A stretch of 64,000 nt of DNA from Haloferax marisrubri. Lineage in GTDB: Archaea > Halobacteriota > Halobacteria > Halobacteriales > Haloferacaceae. Position numbers and translations under genes: made by a program. Below the pieces are notes generated by a model, which worked only from the letters and a program-made list of their open reading frames with translations, was not told the DNA's origin and did not search any database. Shown here piece by piece: positions 17,463 to 27,260 of the stretch (position 1 is the first letter of the stretch; each line of letters begins with the position of its first letter). Location: positions 717,924 through 781,923 of the forward strand of contig NZ_LOPW02000010.1 of assembly GCF_001469875.2 (NCBI RefSeq), in the 5' to 3' direction.

Positions 17463-18332
17463 TTAGAGGAAGTCTTCGATGTGGTCGGCGACCTCGTTGG
17501 GGGTGTCGCCGACGGGGACGCCCGCGTCGTTGAGGGCGGAAATCTTGGACTCCGCGGTGCCCGTGCCCGAACCGGAGACGATAGCGCCGGCGTGACCCAT
17601 GCGCTTGCCCGGCGGTGCCGTGCGGCCGGCGATGAAGCCGGCGACGGGCGTGTCCATGTTCTCCGCGATGAACTTCGCGGCCTGCTCTTCGTCCTCGCCG
17701 CCGATTTCGCCGCACATGACGACGGCGTGCGTGTCGGGGTCGTTCTCGAACGCTTCGAGAGCGTCGACGAACGACGTGCCGATGATGGGGTCGCCGCCGA
17801 TGCCGATGGCGGTGGTTTGGCCGATGCCGCGCTCGGTCAGGTTCGAGACGACCTGGTACGTGAGGGTGCCGGAGCGGGAGACGAGGCCGACGTTACCCTC
17901 CTCGAAGATGTTGCCGGGGAGGATGCCGAGCTTGGACTCGCCGGGCGTGATGATGCCCGGGCAGTTGGGGCCGATGAGGCGCGTGTCGGTCTCCGACAGG
18001 CGCTTGTTGACCTTGGCCATGTCCTGCGTCGGGACGCCCTCGGTGATGGCGACGACGAGGTCGAGGTCCGTGTCGAGCGCCTCGAAGATGGCGTCGCCGG
18101 CGAACGCCGGCGGGACGAACACGACGGAGGCGTTGGCGTCTTCCTCGTCGACGGCCTCTTCGACGGTGTCGTAGACGGGGATGCCGTCGACGTCCTGACC
18201 GCCCTTCCCGGGGGAGGTCCCGGCGACGACGTTCGTGCCGTACTCCACCATCTGCCGGGTGTGGAACTTGCCTTCGCCACCCGTGATACCCTGTACAACT
18301 ACTCGCGTGTCGTCGTCGACGAAAATGCTCAT
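17463..18332 (-). CDS. sucD: Succinyl-CoA synthetase alpha subunit
   Basis: 289 residues, usual length. Citrate-cycle enzyme interconverting succinyl-CoA and succinate with NTP formation. CoA-binding Rossmann domain at the N-terminus ([15 protein letters not shown]), [12 protein letters not shown] motif, and the active-site phosphohistidine in [13 protein letters not shown] near residue 240. Its ATG overlaps the sucC stop by four bases. Confidence 0.97.
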   Translation of the reverse strand: MSIFVDDDTRVVVQGITGGEGKFHTRQMVEYGTNVVAGTSPGKGGQDVDGIPVYDTVEEAVDEEDANASVVFVPPAFAGDAIFEALDTDLDLVVAITEGVPTQDMAKVNKRLSETDTRLIGPNCPGIITPGESKLGILPGNIFEEGNVGLVSRSGTLTYQVVSNLTERGIGQTTAIGIGGDPIIGTSFVDALEAFENDPDTHAVVMCGEIGGEDEEQAAKFIAENMDTPVAGFIAGRTAPPGKRMGHAGAIVSGSGTGTAESKISALNDAGVPVGDTPNEVADHIEDFL

Positions 18333-19474
18333 TGGGACACCTCCTGTGCGTTCTTGACGGCACGCTGGACGGCGTCCTCCAGCGTCCCCTCGACCTGTAC
18401 GAGGTCCGTGTTCAGAATCTCCATGCCCTCCTCGGCGTTCGTGCCCGCGAGGCGGACGACGACCGGCTTGGGAATCTCGTCGAAGCTCTCCAGCGCCTCG
18501 TTGATACCCTTGGCGACCTCGTCGCCGCGGGTGATGCCGCCGAAGATGTTGAACACGACGGAGTCGACGTTCTCGTCGGAGAAGACCATGTCCAGCGCGT
18601 TCGCCACGCGCTCGGCCTTCGCGCCGCCGCCGATGTCGAGGAAGTTGGCGGGTTCGCCGCCGAAGTAGTCCACGAGGTCGAGCGTCGTCATGACGAGCCC
18701 GGCACCGTTGCCGATGATGCCGACGTTACCCGACAGGCGGACGTAGTCGAAGCCGTACTCGCCGGCCTTGGCCTCGAGGTCGTTCTCGTAGGCGTCCTCT
18801 TCCATCGCCGCGAGGTCGTCGTGGCGGAACAGGGCGTCGTCGTCGATGTTCATGACGGCGTCCGCGGCGACGATGTCGCGGTCGGACGTGATCATGACGG
18901 GGTTGATTTCGATGTCCGACGCGTCGTTCGACTCGTAGAGGTCGTACAGCGTCGTGAGGAACGAGGCGACGTCGAAGGCGACGTCGCGGGGGATGCCCGC
19001 CTCGAAGACGACCTTACGCGCCTGATACGGGTGCAGGCCGAACGCGGGGTCGATGTGCTCGCGGGCGATTGCGTCCGGGTTCTCCTCTGCGACTTCCTCG
19101 ATGTTGACGCCACCCTCCGTCGAGACCATCGCGACGGGCTTGCCCTCGCTGCGGTCCATCGTGATGCCGACGTACAGCTCGTTTTCGAAGTCGACGCCGG
19201 CCTCGACGAGCACTCGGTCGACCGTGTAGCCCTTGAGGTCCATCCCGAGGATGTCCTCTGCGGCCTGTCGAGCCTCGTCCTCGTCCATGGCGATTTTGAT
19301 GCCACCGGCCTTGCCACGCCCACCGACGTGTACCTGCGCCTTGATGGCGGCGGGGTATCCGATCTCCTCGACCGCCTCCATGACCTCCTCTACCGACGAC
19401 GCGAGACGGGACTCTGGCACCGGAATCCCAGCCTCTGCGAAGATGTCCTTCGCCTGGTATTCGTGAAGCTTCAT
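18329..19474 (-). CDS. sucC: Succinyl-CoA synthetase beta subunit (ADP-forming type)
   Basis: 381 residues. ATP-grasp N-terminus [37 protein letters not shown] nucleotide loop, and the C-terminal CoA-ligase flavodoxin-like half with [14 protein letters not shown] and [23 protein letters not shown] is the family start; a second ATG two codons upstream (19480) is possible. First gene of the sucCD operon. Confidence 0.97.
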   Translation of the reverse strand: MKLHEYQAKDIFAEAGIPVPESRLASSVEEVMEAVEEIGYPAAIKAQVHVGGRGKAGGIKIAMDEDEARQAAEDILGMDLKGYTVDRVLVEAGVDFENELYVGITMDRSEGKPVAMVSTEGGVNIEEVAEENPDAIAREHIDPAFGLHPYQARKVVFEAGIPRDVAFDVASFLTTLYDLYESNDASDIEINPVMITSDRDIVAADAVMNIDDDALFRHDDLAAMEEDAYENDLEAKAGEYGFDYVRLSGNVGIIGNGAGLVMTTLDLVDYFGGEPANFLDIGGGAKAERVANALDMVFSDENVDSVVFNIFGGITRGDEVAKGINEALESFDEIPKPVVVRLAGTNAEEGMEILNTDLVQVEGTLEDAVQRAVKNAQEVSQ

Positions 19475-19502
19475 TACCATGCGTGGGAGGGAAAGGCACG
19501 CG

Positions 19503-19512
19503 CTTAAATCCC
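19503..19512 (-). promoter_or_regulatory. TATA box of sucCD
   Basis: On the minus strand GATTTAAGCG is centred about 32 nt before the sucC ATG, so the mRNA would be leaderless or nearly so. Confidence 0.55.
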
Positions 19513-19593
19513 ATTCATCTACGTTCAGGTACGACCGAGAAAATTGCCGCAGGGCGTTTACTCGCCGCCGAGATAACGGTTCGACGCGACCGC

Positions 19594-19782
19594 TCACTCG
19601 GCGTAGAATCGGACGAGTCCGCAGGACTCGCAGACGTACGCCTGCACGTACGACCCCCGGAGGTCGAGCGCGCCGAGCAGGCCGCCATCGGTGTCGACGC
19701 GGAGGCCGTCGCCGTTGTACGTCGTCTTGTGGCCGACCGACACCATCGACACGTCGCAGTCGGGGCACGTTCTTGGAGGCAC
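19594..19782 (-). CDS. Zinc-ribbon micro-protein (GTG start)
   Basis: 62 residues. No ATG precedes the first CxxC, so the GTG in the context FVPPRTCPDCDV is taken as start, giving MPPRTCPDCDVSMVSVG. Two CxxC knuckles (CPDC and CESC) about 40 residues apart hold one zinc; between them GLRVDTDGGLLGALDLRG. The sequence between 19593 and sucC carries its downstream end only. Haloarchaea encode many such CPxC micro-proteins, several linked to biofilm and swarming phenotypes in H. volcanii; this one's role is unknown. Confidence 0.75.
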   Translation of the reverse strand: MPPRTCPDCDVSMVSVGHKTTYNGDGLRVDTDGGLLGALDLRGSYVQAYVCESCGLVRFYAE

Positions 19783-19917
19783 GAACTGGCGTTGTCTCGG
19801 GGGGAGAATGTTCGTTTCGGCACCCGTGAGGACCGACTGACTCGACCGCCGCGTCGAAACGCCGCGATTCGCTCCGAGTCGTCCGAATTTATCACCCGCC
19901 CGGACCCATCGTTCGCC

Positions 19918-20883
19918 ATGCGCGCTGTCAGATTCCACGACCACGGCGGACGCGACGTGCTTCAGGTAGACGACATCGACACGCCCGAACCGGCGGCGGG
20001 CGAGGTTCTCGTCGAAGTCGCGGCCGCGGGCGTCAACCCCGTGGACACGTACTTCCGCGAGGGCTCGTACCAACCCTTCGCGATGCCGATGATTCCCGGC
20101 GTCGACGTGGCCGGGACGGTCGCGGCTGTCGGGGCCGACGTCACCGGCTTCGCCGAGGGCGACCACGTCGTCGGCACCGGCATCGGCAAGGACCACTACG
20201 GCGGCTACGCCGAGTTCGCGGCCGTCCCGACCGACCGGCTCGCGGTCCTCTCGGACGACGTGGACCTCGTCGCGGCCGGCGGCGCGGGCGTCGCCGGCGT
20301 CACCGCGTGGCGCGCCCTCGTCGACCACGGTGGGATGCAACTCGGCGACACGGTCCTGATTCACGGCGGGTCCGGCGGCGTCGGTCACGCCGCGGTCCAA
20401 CTCGCCGCCGCGTCCGGCGCTCGCGTCATCGCCACCGCCGCGCCCGACTACCACGACCGGGTGGCCGAACTCGGCGCGGACGTCGTCCTCGACTACGACC
20501 GCGACGACCTCGCCGACGCCGTCGTGGACACGGCGACGGGCGACGGCGTTGACCTGACGCTCGACCACCGGCTGGACGACTACCTCCAGTTCGACGCCGA
20601 CGTGGCCGCCCACGGCGGTCGCGTCGTCGGCATCGGCGAGAACGACCCGGAAGTCGGCTTCGACCTGTCGTCGTCGGCCCGGGGCAAGGACCTCTCGCTG
20701 ACGATGATGAGCATGTTCAACACGCCCGACCTGTCGGCCCCGCTGCGCGAACTCGCCGGACAGATGGGCGCGGGCGAGTTCGAAATCGACGTGGCGCGGA
20801 CCTACGACCTCGACGAGGCCGCCGAGGCCCACCGCGCCGTCATGGAAGACAGTTTCCTCGGAAAGCTGGTCATCACGCCCTGA
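19918..20883 (+). CDS. Zinc-independent medium-chain dehydrogenase (NADPH:quinone reductase-like)
   Basis: 321 residues. GroES-like N-domain with GVNPVDTYFREGSY and IPGVDVAGTVAAVG, then a Rossmann half with VLIHGGSGGVGHAAVQLA as NADPH site. No zinc-ligand cysteines, which puts it in the quinone oxidoreductase branch of MDR enzymes. The true substrate is unknown. Followed by a co-directional SDR 90 bases later. Confidence 0.9.
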   Translation: MRAVRFHDHGGRDVLQVDDIDTPEPAAGEVLVEVAAAGVNPVDTYFREGSYQPFAMPMIPGVDVAGTVAAVGADVTGFAEGDHVVGTGIGKDHYGGYAEFAAVPTDRLAVLSDDVDLVAAGGAGVAGVTAWRALVDHGGMQLGDTVLIHGGSGGVGHAAVQLAAASGARVIATAAPDYHDRVAELGADVVLDYDRDDLADAVVDTATGDGVDLTLDHRLDDYLQFDADVAAHGGRVVGIGENDPEVGFDLSSSARGKDLSLTMMSMFNTPDLSAPLRELAGQMGAGEFEIDVARTYDLDEAAEAHRAVMEDSFLGKLVITP

Positions 20884-20949
20884 CGCCGGCGCGGAAGGGT
20901 GACGACGCGGCCGGTCGCCGACGGGCGCACAGCCGCGACCGAATTATGT

Positions 20950-20972
20950 CCCGTGCGCACGTACCGCACGGG
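20950..20972 (+). promoter_or_regulatory. Dyad directly before the SDR start codon
   Basis: CCCGTGCG at 20950-20957 and CGCACGGG at 20965-20972, 7-base spacer, ending one base before the ATG at 20974. It could be an operator over a leaderless start site or a start-occluding hairpin. Confidence 0.45.
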
Positions 20973-20973
20973 C

Positions 20974-21681
20974 ATGGACGTGACATTCGACTTCGACGGA
21001 ACAGTCGCTCTCGTGACCGGCGCGAGCGGCGCGCTCGGCGGCGCAATCGCCCGCGCGTTTCACGATGCTGGCGCGTCGGTCGCGGCCGCTGACGTGGTCG
21101 AACCCGACGACGAGGACGGCTTTTTCGAGGCCGAGGGAGTCCGGTTCTACGAGGGAGATTTCACCGACGAGGACGATGTGGCGCGCGTCGTCGACGCGGT
21201 CGTCTCCGACTTCGGCCGCCTCGACCACCTCGCCAACATCGCCGGGACGTGGCGCGGCGGGACGCCCATCGACGAGACGGAGGCGGACACGTTCGACTTC
21301 CTGTTCGACGTGAATCTCAAGACGATGTTCCTCGCGTCGAAACACGCGATTCCGCACCTCCGGGAGACCGAGGGCTCCGTCGTGAGCGTCTCGGCCCGCT
21401 CGTCGTTGGAGGGCGGCGAAGGCGACGGAATCTACCGGGCCTCGAAAGCAGGCGTCCGTCTCCTCACGGAGACCATCGCCGAGGAGAACCGCGGCGTCCT
21501 GCGCGCGAACGCGGTGATGCCGAGCGTCATCGACACGCCGATGAATCGCGAGATGATGGCCGACGCCGACTTCGAGAAGTGGGTGAAACCCGAGGAAATC
21601 GCCCGGACCGTCCTCGCGCTCTGTTCGGACGCGACTCCCGTGACGAGCGGCGCGGCCGTCCCGGTCTACGGCGAGGCCTGA
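20974..21681 (+). CDS. Short-chain dehydrogenase/reductase
   Basis: 235 residues. Classical SDR: TGASGALGGAIA cofactor loop at about 14-25, NIAG motif (LANIAGTWRGG), catalytic Ser in VVSVSARSS, and Y-x3-K in IYRASKAG. An aspartate after beta-2 (AAADVVEPDD) favours NAD(H). Start MDVTFDFDGTVALVTGA chosen over an upstream ATG because it matches SDR N-termini. Substrate unknown. Confidence 0.92.
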   Translation: MDVTFDFDGTVALVTGASGALGGAIARAFHDAGASVAAADVVEPDDEDGFFEAEGVRFYEGDFTDEDDVARVVDAVVSDFGRLDHLANIAGTWRGGTPIDETEADTFDFLFDVNLKTMFLASKHAIPHLRETEGSVVSVSARSSLEGGEGDGIYRASKAGVRLLTETIAEENRGVLRANAVMPSVIDTPMNREMMADADFEKWVKPEEIARTVLALCSDATPVTSGAAVPVYGEA

Positions 21682-21732
21682 CCACCCTGTTTCGTGGCAA
21701 CATTCGCCACGATAGGGTATGACATTCGTTGT

Positions 21733-21761
21733 GGTGCGCACGAATTTTTACGCGGTGCGCA
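21733..21761 (+). repeat. Direct repeat GGTGCGCA upstream of the symporter gene
   Basis: Two copies of GGTGCGCA (21733-21740 and 21754-21761), start-to-start 21 bp, flank an AT-rich CGAATTTTTACG stretch; two helical turns apart, so they could be a protein site near a promoter about 170 nt before the transporter start. Confidence 0.35.
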
Positions 21762-21932
21762 AGAGATTCACGAACACGACACTCGTTAGAAAAATGAGGC
21801 TAATCGAGGTCTGAATTCGGACGAACGTGCCACATAGTATAGTTGGTTGGAGAATTATGTCGATTTTCGCTCCGATATGCGACGGCATACCGCGTCATTT
21901 ATCACACCCACATCGGCAACAGGGTGATAGAC

Positions 21933-23270
21933 ATGACCGAACGTGAAACGTGGGCAACCAGGGCAGGGTTCATCCTCGCGGCCGTCGGCAGCGCGGTCGG
22001 CCTCGGGAACATCTGGCAGTTCCCGTTCAAGACCGCTCAGTTCGGCGGTGCCTCTTTCCTGATCGTCTACATCATCGCGGCGCTCGGCATCGGCCTCCCG
22101 GCCATCCTCGCCGAGTTCGTCATCGGACGCAAAGCCAACCTGAACACCATCAGCGCCTTCGAGAAGCTCGGCTACAAGGAGTGGCGCGTCGTCGGCGCTA
22201 TCGGCCTGTTCACCGGCTTCTGGATTCTGTCGTACTACAGCGTCGTCGGCGGCTGGGTCCTCCGGTACATCGGCGGCAGCCTGACCGGCGCGTACTTCGC
22301 CGCCCCGGCAGAGTACTTCGGACAGGTGTCCGCCGGGATGGATGCGCTCGCGCTCCACGCCGTGTTCATGGCGCTCGTCGTCGGCATCGTCGCCGCCGGC
22401 ATCGAAGACGGCATCGAGAAGGCGACGAAACTGATGGTTCCGAGCATCGTCGTCATCCTCGGCGTGCTCGCGGCCTTTGCCTTCACGCTCCCCGGCGCGT
22501 CGGCGGGCTACGCGTACTTCCTCTCGCCGGACTTCAACGTGCTCGCGGAGAACTTCGCCGAAATCGTCCCCTTCGCCGTCGGGCAGGCGTTCTTCTCGCT
22601 GTCGCTCGGCATGGGCGCGATGATAACCTACGCCTCCTACATCGACGGCGACCAGAGCCTGTTCGGCGACGGTATCACCATCGTCTTCCTGAACAGTTTC
22701 GTCGGCATCCTCGCCGGTCTCGTCGTCCTCCCGCTCCTGTTCGCACAGGGAATCGACCCCAACACGAGCGGCGCGGGCGCGGTGTTCATCAGCGTCGCCG
22801 GCGCGTTCGGCGACATCCCCGGCGGTCAGATAATCGGCCTCGTCTTCTTCGCGGTCGTGCTCATCGCGGCGCTCTCGTCTGCGATTAGCCTCCTCGAAGT
22901 CGTCGTCTCGTGGGCCATCGACAACTACGACGTCTCCCGCCCGCAGATGGCCGTCGGTCTCGGCGGCGTCATCTTCCTGCTCGGCGTCCCGTCGGCAATC
23001 GACACCGCGTGGCTCGGCTGGTTCGACACGCTCGCCTACCAACTTCTCCTCCCGCTTTCGGTCCTCGGCATCCTCGTCTTCGCGGCGTGGGTCTACGGCG
23101 CGCCCGCCATCGACGAACTGATGAAGGGCAGCGGACTCGGTGACGGCGTCGGCCTGACGTGGCTCTGGCTGGTCCGCACGCTCGTCATCGTCGCCGTCGT
23201 GGCGACGCTCGCCCTCGGCCTCCAGACGCTGTTCCTCGGCGAGAGCCCGGCCATCGTCCCGCCCCTCTGA
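21933..23270 (+). CDS. Sodium-dependent transporter (SNF/NSS family), copy 1
   Basis: 445 residues starting MTERETWATRAGFILAAVGS. TM1 carries the unwound sodium/substrate motif GSAVGLGNIWQFPF, and the NSS signatures FWILSYYSVVGGWVLRY (TM3 region) and SLSLGMGAMITYASY (TM6-7) are present; about 11-12 membrane helices. Likely imports an amino acid or related solute with sodium, as in LeuT. The next gene at 23443 is a homologue, not a duplicate of recent age. Confidence 0.93.
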   Translation: MTERETWATRAGFILAAVGSAVGLGNIWQFPFKTAQFGGASFLIVYIIAALGIGLPAILAEFVIGRKANLNTISAFEKLGYKEWRVVGAIGLFTGFWILSYYSVVGGWVLRYIGGSLTGAYFAAPAEYFGQVSAGMDALALHAVFMALVVGIVAAGIEDGIEKATKLMVPSIVVILGVLAAFAFTLPGASAGYAYFLSPDFNVLAENFAEIVPFAVGQAFFSLSLGMGAMITYASYIDGDQSLFGDGITIVFLNSFVGILAGLVVLPLLFAQGIDPNTSGAGAVFISVAGAFGDIPGGQIIGLVFFAVVLIAALSSAISLLEVVVSWAIDNYDVSRPQMAVGLGGVIFLLGVPSAIDTAWLGWFDTLAYQLLLPLSVLGILVFAAWVYGAPAIDELMKGSGLGDGVGLTWLWLVRTLVIVAVVATLALGLQTLFLGESPAIVPPL

Positions 23271-23442
23271 GGCGGCGAACGGTCCCGCTTTTCGAGCGGT
23301 TAGGAATTATCGGTAGCGACGCGTTTCACCCGACTATTCGAAGGCGATTTTCACGCGTAGACCACCCAAAACCGTTAAATTTCTCCGATGACGTATCGTC
23401 GGTTCGAAAGCCCTTTTACCGGTGGACTGGCAATGGGTGGCA

Positions 23443-24861
23443 ATGGCACGAGAAACATGGGCAACACGGCTCGGGTTCATCCTCGCGGCCGTCGGTAGCG
23501 CGGTCGGTCTCGGGAACATCTGGCGGTTCCCGTGGCAGACCGCCGAAAACGGCGGTAGCGCGTTCCTCGTCGTGTATCTCGGCATCGTACTCCTCGTCGG
23601 CGTTCCCGGACTCCTCGGCGAGTTCGTCATCGGCCGCCGCGCGAAGAAGTCGCCGGTCGGCGCGCTCCGGGACCTCTCGGGGTCGAAAAAGTGGGGCGTC
23701 GTCGGCGCGTTCTCGGTCGTCACCGGCATCTCGTTGCTCTCGTTCTACAGCGTCGTCGGCGGGTGGATTCTCCGCTATCTCCTCGAAAGCGGGGCCGCAA
23801 TCGTCGGCGGAAACCCCGCGTACTTCACGAATCCCGGACAGTACTTCGGCGGCGTCTCCGCCGGCGTCGACGCCGCGCTCTACCATCTGCTGTTTCTCGG
23901 CCTGACCGCGCTCATCGTCTTCGCGGGCGTCCGCAAGGGCATCGAAGTCGGGACGAAGGTCATGATGCCCGCCGTACTCGTCCTGCTCGGCGGCCTCGCC
24001 GCCTGGGCCGCGACCCAGCCTAACGCGGCCGCGGGCTACGCCTTCTTCCTCCGCTTCGACCCGTCGGTCATCACCGAGAACTTCTTCGCCATCCTCGGGC
24101 CCGCCGCCGGACAGGCGCTGTTTACGCTCTCGCTCGGCGCGGGCACGATGATAACGTACTCCTCGTACCTCGACGAGGACCGCTCGCTTCCCTTCGACGG
24201 GAGCGCCATCGCCATCCTCAACACGAGCGTCGGCGTCATCACCGGCCTCGTCGTCTTCCCGCTCCTGTTTTCGCAGGGCATCAACCCGACCGAGACCGGG
24301 ACCGGACCGGGCGCGCTGTTCGTCGGCCTCGCCGGGGCGTTCTCGCAACTCCCCGCGGGGACGCTCATCGCCACCGCGTTCTTCGCCGTCGTGACGCTCG
24401 CGGCGCTGTCGAGTTCCATCAGCATGCTCGAAATCCCCGTCGCGTTCCTCGTCGACGAGTACGGCGTCTCTCGCAGACGCGCCGTCGCCGGGATGACCGC
24501 GCTCGTCGCCGTCACCGGGACCGTCTGCGCGTTCAACCCGGGCATCTTCGGCTTCGTCGCCGGCCCGCTCGTGAACGTCCTCCTGACCGCCGGCCTCGCC
24601 GCGTTCCTCCTGTTCGTCGGCTGGGTCATGGGCCGCGAGGCGCTCGAAGAGTTCGCCGCGGGCGCGGGTGACTTCGGGAAGTCCCTCGGCACGCCGTGGC
24701 TCTTCGCCGTCGGCGTCGTCCTCCCGCTGTTCCTCGTCTTCACGCTCCTCACGCACTTCGGCGTGGACACGACCATCGGCTTCTGGCCGACCGTCGGCGT
24801 CGCCGTCGTCGCGTCCGCCGCCGCCTTCTTCGGCCTCCGACAGCCCGACTCGGTCGTCTGA
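23443..24861 (+). CDS. Sodium-dependent transporter (SNF/NSS family), copy 2
   Basis: 472 residues. Start MARETWATRLGFILAAVGS; an ATG seven codons upstream is possible. Motifs as in copy 1: GSAVGLGNIWRFPW, LSFYSVVGGWILRY, SLGAGTMITYSSYLDED. The loops and last helices differ clearly from copy 1. It has its own intergenic region (172 bases) and so may be separately regulated. Substrate not predictable. Confidence 0.93.
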   Translation: MARETWATRLGFILAAVGSAVGLGNIWRFPWQTAENGGSAFLVVYLGIVLLVGVPGLLGEFVIGRRAKKSPVGALRDLSGSKKWGVVGAFSVVTGISLLSFYSVVGGWILRYLLESGAAIVGGNPAYFTNPGQYFGGVSAGVDAALYHLLFLGLTALIVFAGVRKGIEVGTKVMMPAVLVLLGGLAAWAATQPNAAAGYAFFLRFDPSVITENFFAILGPAAGQALFTLSLGAGTMITYSSYLDEDRSLPFDGSAIAILNTSVGVITGLVVFPLLFSQGINPTETGTGPGALFVGLAGAFSQLPAGTLIATAFFAVVTLAALSSSISMLEIPVAFLVDEYGVSRRRAVAGMTALVAVTGTVCAFNPGIFGFVAGPLVNVLLTAGLAAFLLFVGWVMGREALEEFAAGAGDFGKSLGTPWLFAVGVVLPLFLVFTLLTHFGVDTTIGFWPTVGVAVVASAAAFFGLRQPDSVV

Positions 24862-24983
24862 GTAGGGTCTCCCCGCCGCGTTCGGCGCACTGATTCGACT
24901 CCGACTGCTCCATTTTCGGCCGACTCGACCCGAGGAGCGGCCCGTACTCCCGCCGAGAACTATGATGATTGTTCCACCTATTA

Positions 24984-24999
24984 TTCGACAACTGTCGAA
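24984..24999 (+). promoter_or_regulatory. Dyad upstream of pccB
   Basis: TTCGAC at 24984-24989, four bases, GTCGAA at 24994-24999, in an AT-rich stretch about 80 nt before the pccB start. It is placed where a regulator of propionyl-CoA carboxylase could bind. Confidence 0.4.
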
Positions 25000-25076
25000 G
25001 TAAGGGTTGCCGGATTGCGGAACTCCTTTGACCGAGGACTGCGGACCGATGTTTCAATGAGCGAAGGTGGTCTGGC

Positions 25077-26627
25077 ATGACGATGGAAGACCGGATCGAC
25101 GAACTCCGCGAGAAGCGCGAGGAAGCCCTGAAGGGCGGCGGCGAGGACCGAATCGCCTCCCAGCACGACAAGGGCAAGATGACCGCCCGCGAGCGCATCG
25201 ACTACTTCCTCGACGACGGCACCTTCCGCGAGTTCGACCAGTTCCGGACCCACCGCAACCACAAGTTCGGGATGGAGGAGACGAAACTCCCCGGCGACGG
25301 CGTCATCACCGGCTACGGCGAGGTCGACGGCCGAACCGTCTTCGTCTTCGCCCACGACTTCACCGTCTTCGGTGGCTCGCTCGGCGAGGTGTTCGCCGAG
25401 AAGGTCTGTAAGGTGATGGACAAGGCGATGGAGGTCGGCGCGCCCGTCGTCGGCCTCAACGACTCCGCCGGCGCGCGGATTCAGGAGGGCGTCCAGTCGC
25501 TCGGCGGTTTCGGCGAAATCTTCCGCCGCAACACCGAGGCGTCGGGCGTCATCCCGCAGATTTCGGCCATCATGGGCCCCTGCGCGGGCGGCGCGGTGTA
25601 CTCCCCCGCGCTGACGGACTTCACGTTCATGGTCCGCGACACGAGCCACATGTTCATCACCGGCCCGGACGTCATCAAGACGGTCACGGGCGAGGAGGTC
25701 ACCTTCGACGAACTCGGCGGCGCGACGACCCACACCTCGACAAGCGGGGTCGCCCACTTCGCCACCGACACCGAGGAACAGGCGCTCGACGACATCCGCC
25801 ACCTGCTTTCGTACCTCCCGCAGAACAACGTCGAGGACCCGCCGCGCGTCGAGCCGTGGGACGACCCCGAACGCGTCGACGACGACCTCGCCGAGGTCGT
25901 GCCCGACCAGCCCCGAAAGCCCTACGACATCCACGACGTGCTCGACGGCGTCCTCGACGAGGGCTCCTTCTTCGGCGTCCAGGAGGACTTCGCGAAGAAC
26001 ATCGTCGTCGGCTTCGGCCGCCTCGACGGCCACTCGGTCGGCATCGTCGCCAACCAGCCCCGCGTGAACGCCGGCACCCTCAACATCGAGGCATCGGAGA
26101 AGGGCGCGCGCTTCATCCGCTTTTGCGACTCGTTCAACATCCCTATCCTCTCGTTCGTGGACGTGCCCGGCTTCCTGCCCGGCACCGACCAGGAGCACAA
26201 CGGCATCATCCGCCACGGCGCGAAGCTCCTGTACGCCTACTCCGAGGCGACGGTGCCCCTCATGACCGTCATCACGCGCAAGGCCTACGGCGGCGCGTAC
26301 GACGTGATGGCCTCGAAGCACCTCGGCGCGGACGTGAACTACGCGTGGCCGACCGCCGAAATCGCCGTGATGGGCCCGCAGGGCGCGGTCAACATCCTCT
26401 ACCGCGACGAACTCGAAGCCGCGGACGACCCCGACGCCCGCCGCGACGAACTCATCGAGGAGTACCGCGAGGAGTTCGCCAACCCCTACACCGCCGCGGA
26501 CCGCGGCTTCATCGACGACGTCATCGAACCCGGCGAGACCCGCGAGCGCCTCATCTCCGACCTCCGGATGCTGAACTCCAAGCGCAAGTCCCAACCCGAC
26601 AAGAAACACGGCAACATCCCGCTATGA
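25077..26627 (+). CDS. pccB: Propionyl-CoA/acyl-CoA carboxylase carboxyltransferase (beta) subunit
   Basis: 516 residues, normal for the family; two crotonase-fold carboxyltransferase domains. The acyl-CoA and carboxybiotin oxyanion holes are visible as [13 protein letters not shown] and [13 protein letters not shown]. It moves carboxylate from carboxybiotin to propionyl-CoA (or acetyl-CoA), making methylmalonyl-CoA, important for propionate and odd-chain metabolism. Start [21 protein letters not shown]; the ATG two codons on is an alternative. Overlaps pccX by four bases (ATGA). Confidence 0.95.
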   Translation: MTMEDRIDELREKREEALKGGGEDRIASQHDKGKMTARERIDYFLDDGTFREFDQFRTHRNHKFGMEETKLPGDGVITGYGEVDGRTVFVFAHDFTVFGGSLGEVFAEKVCKVMDKAMEVGAPVVGLNDSAGARIQEGVQSLGGFGEIFRRNTEASGVIPQISAIMGPCAGGAVYSPALTDFTFMVRDTSHMFITGPDVIKTVTGEEVTFDELGGATTHTSTSGVAHFATDTEEQALDDIRHLLSYLPQNNVEDPPRVEPWDDPERVDDDLAEVVPDQPRKPYDIHDVLDGVLDEGSFFGVQEDFAKNIVVGFGRLDGHSVGIVANQPRVNAGTLNIEASEKGARFIRFCDSFNIPILSFVDVPGFLPGTDQEHNGIIRHGAKLLYAYSEATVPLMTVITRKAYGGAYDVMASKHLGADVNYAWPTAEIAVMGPQGAVNILYRDELEAADDPDARRDELIEEYREEFANPYTAADRGFIDDVIEPGETRERLISDLRMLNSKRKSQPDKKHGNIPL

Positions 26628-26893
26628 GCGGGGACCTGCTGTCGGGGCTGTCGATTCCGGACGACGCCGACGCCGAGGAGGCCGCGGCCATCGCCGCCGC
26701 CGTCGGCGCGCACCTCCACGACCAGTCGGTCGCCGCGGCCGCCGCGGCCGCCGACGACGGCGAGGAGACGTGGAACGAGGAGCGCTGGCGGTACGCCGGT
26801 CGCCTCGAATCCGTCACCGGCTGTGGCCGTCGCGTCCCCTCCGGCGCGCCGACCGACGCGTGGGCCGCCTCGGGCCGCGTCGACCGGTTCTGA
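26624..26893 (+). CDS. pccX: Small third subunit of acyl-CoA carboxylase (PccX/epsilon-like)
   Basis: 89 residues, Ala-rich first half ([20 protein letters not shown]), then [15 protein letters not shown] and a C-terminal [14 protein letters not shown], the pattern of acyl-CoA carboxylase epsilon-type subunits. A small PccX has been described as part of propionyl-CoA carboxylase in Haloferax mediterranei, and this gene has the same place, translationally coupled to pccB. It likely bridges PccB and the distant PccA. Confidence 0.85.
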   Translation: MSGDLLSGLSIPDDADAEEAAAIAAAVGAHLHDQSVAAAAAAADDGEETWNEERWRYAGRLESVTGCGRRVPSGAPTDAWAASGRVDRF

Positions 26894-26956
26894 GCGGGGG
26901 GCCTGCGGCTTTACGACAGAACAATCACATTCTCGTCCGACGTCAATCGGGCCAAC

Positions 26957-27259
26957 ATGGTCCAAACCGCGCTCGTCTGGCTGTTTCTCAACGCCGTTTT
27001 CGCCGGCTTCGCCGCCGTCGCTGTCGCGGCACACTACGCCGACGAGGGCGAACCCGACTTCGTCTCCGCGGCGCTCGTCGCCGTCTTCGCCGGGACCTGC
27101 GTCGAACTCGGAATGGCGAACGGCTACCTCCCCGACGGCGTTCTTCCGACCGCCGTTGTCGGGGTCTGCATCGTCGTCGCGCTCGTCTCGCTCGCGGTCA
27201 GCGTACAACGGGACCAGACGGCGTTTCAAGCGTTCCGCGGCGACGCTCGGACCCGGTAG
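26957..27259 (+). CDS. Small three-helix membrane protein
   Basis: 100 residues with hydrophobic segments at about 5-25, 37-55 and 62-82, a charged hairpin between the first two (HYADEGEPDF) and a basic C-tail. No family recognised. Convergent with the phosphodiesterase gene, stop codons one base apart. Confidence 0.75.
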   Translation: MVQTALVWLFLNAVFAGFAAVAVAAHYADEGEPDFVSAALVAVFAGTCVELGMANGYLPDGVLPTAVVGVCIVVALVSLAVSVQRDQTAFQAFRGDARTR

Positions 27260-27260
27260 T

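Noticed and set aside
19594-20832. 412-codon minus-strand frame covering the quinone reductase
   Set aside because: Only its last 62 codons are protein-like (zinc ribbon); the rest is the antisense of the reductase gene, so a GTG-started short gene is called instead.
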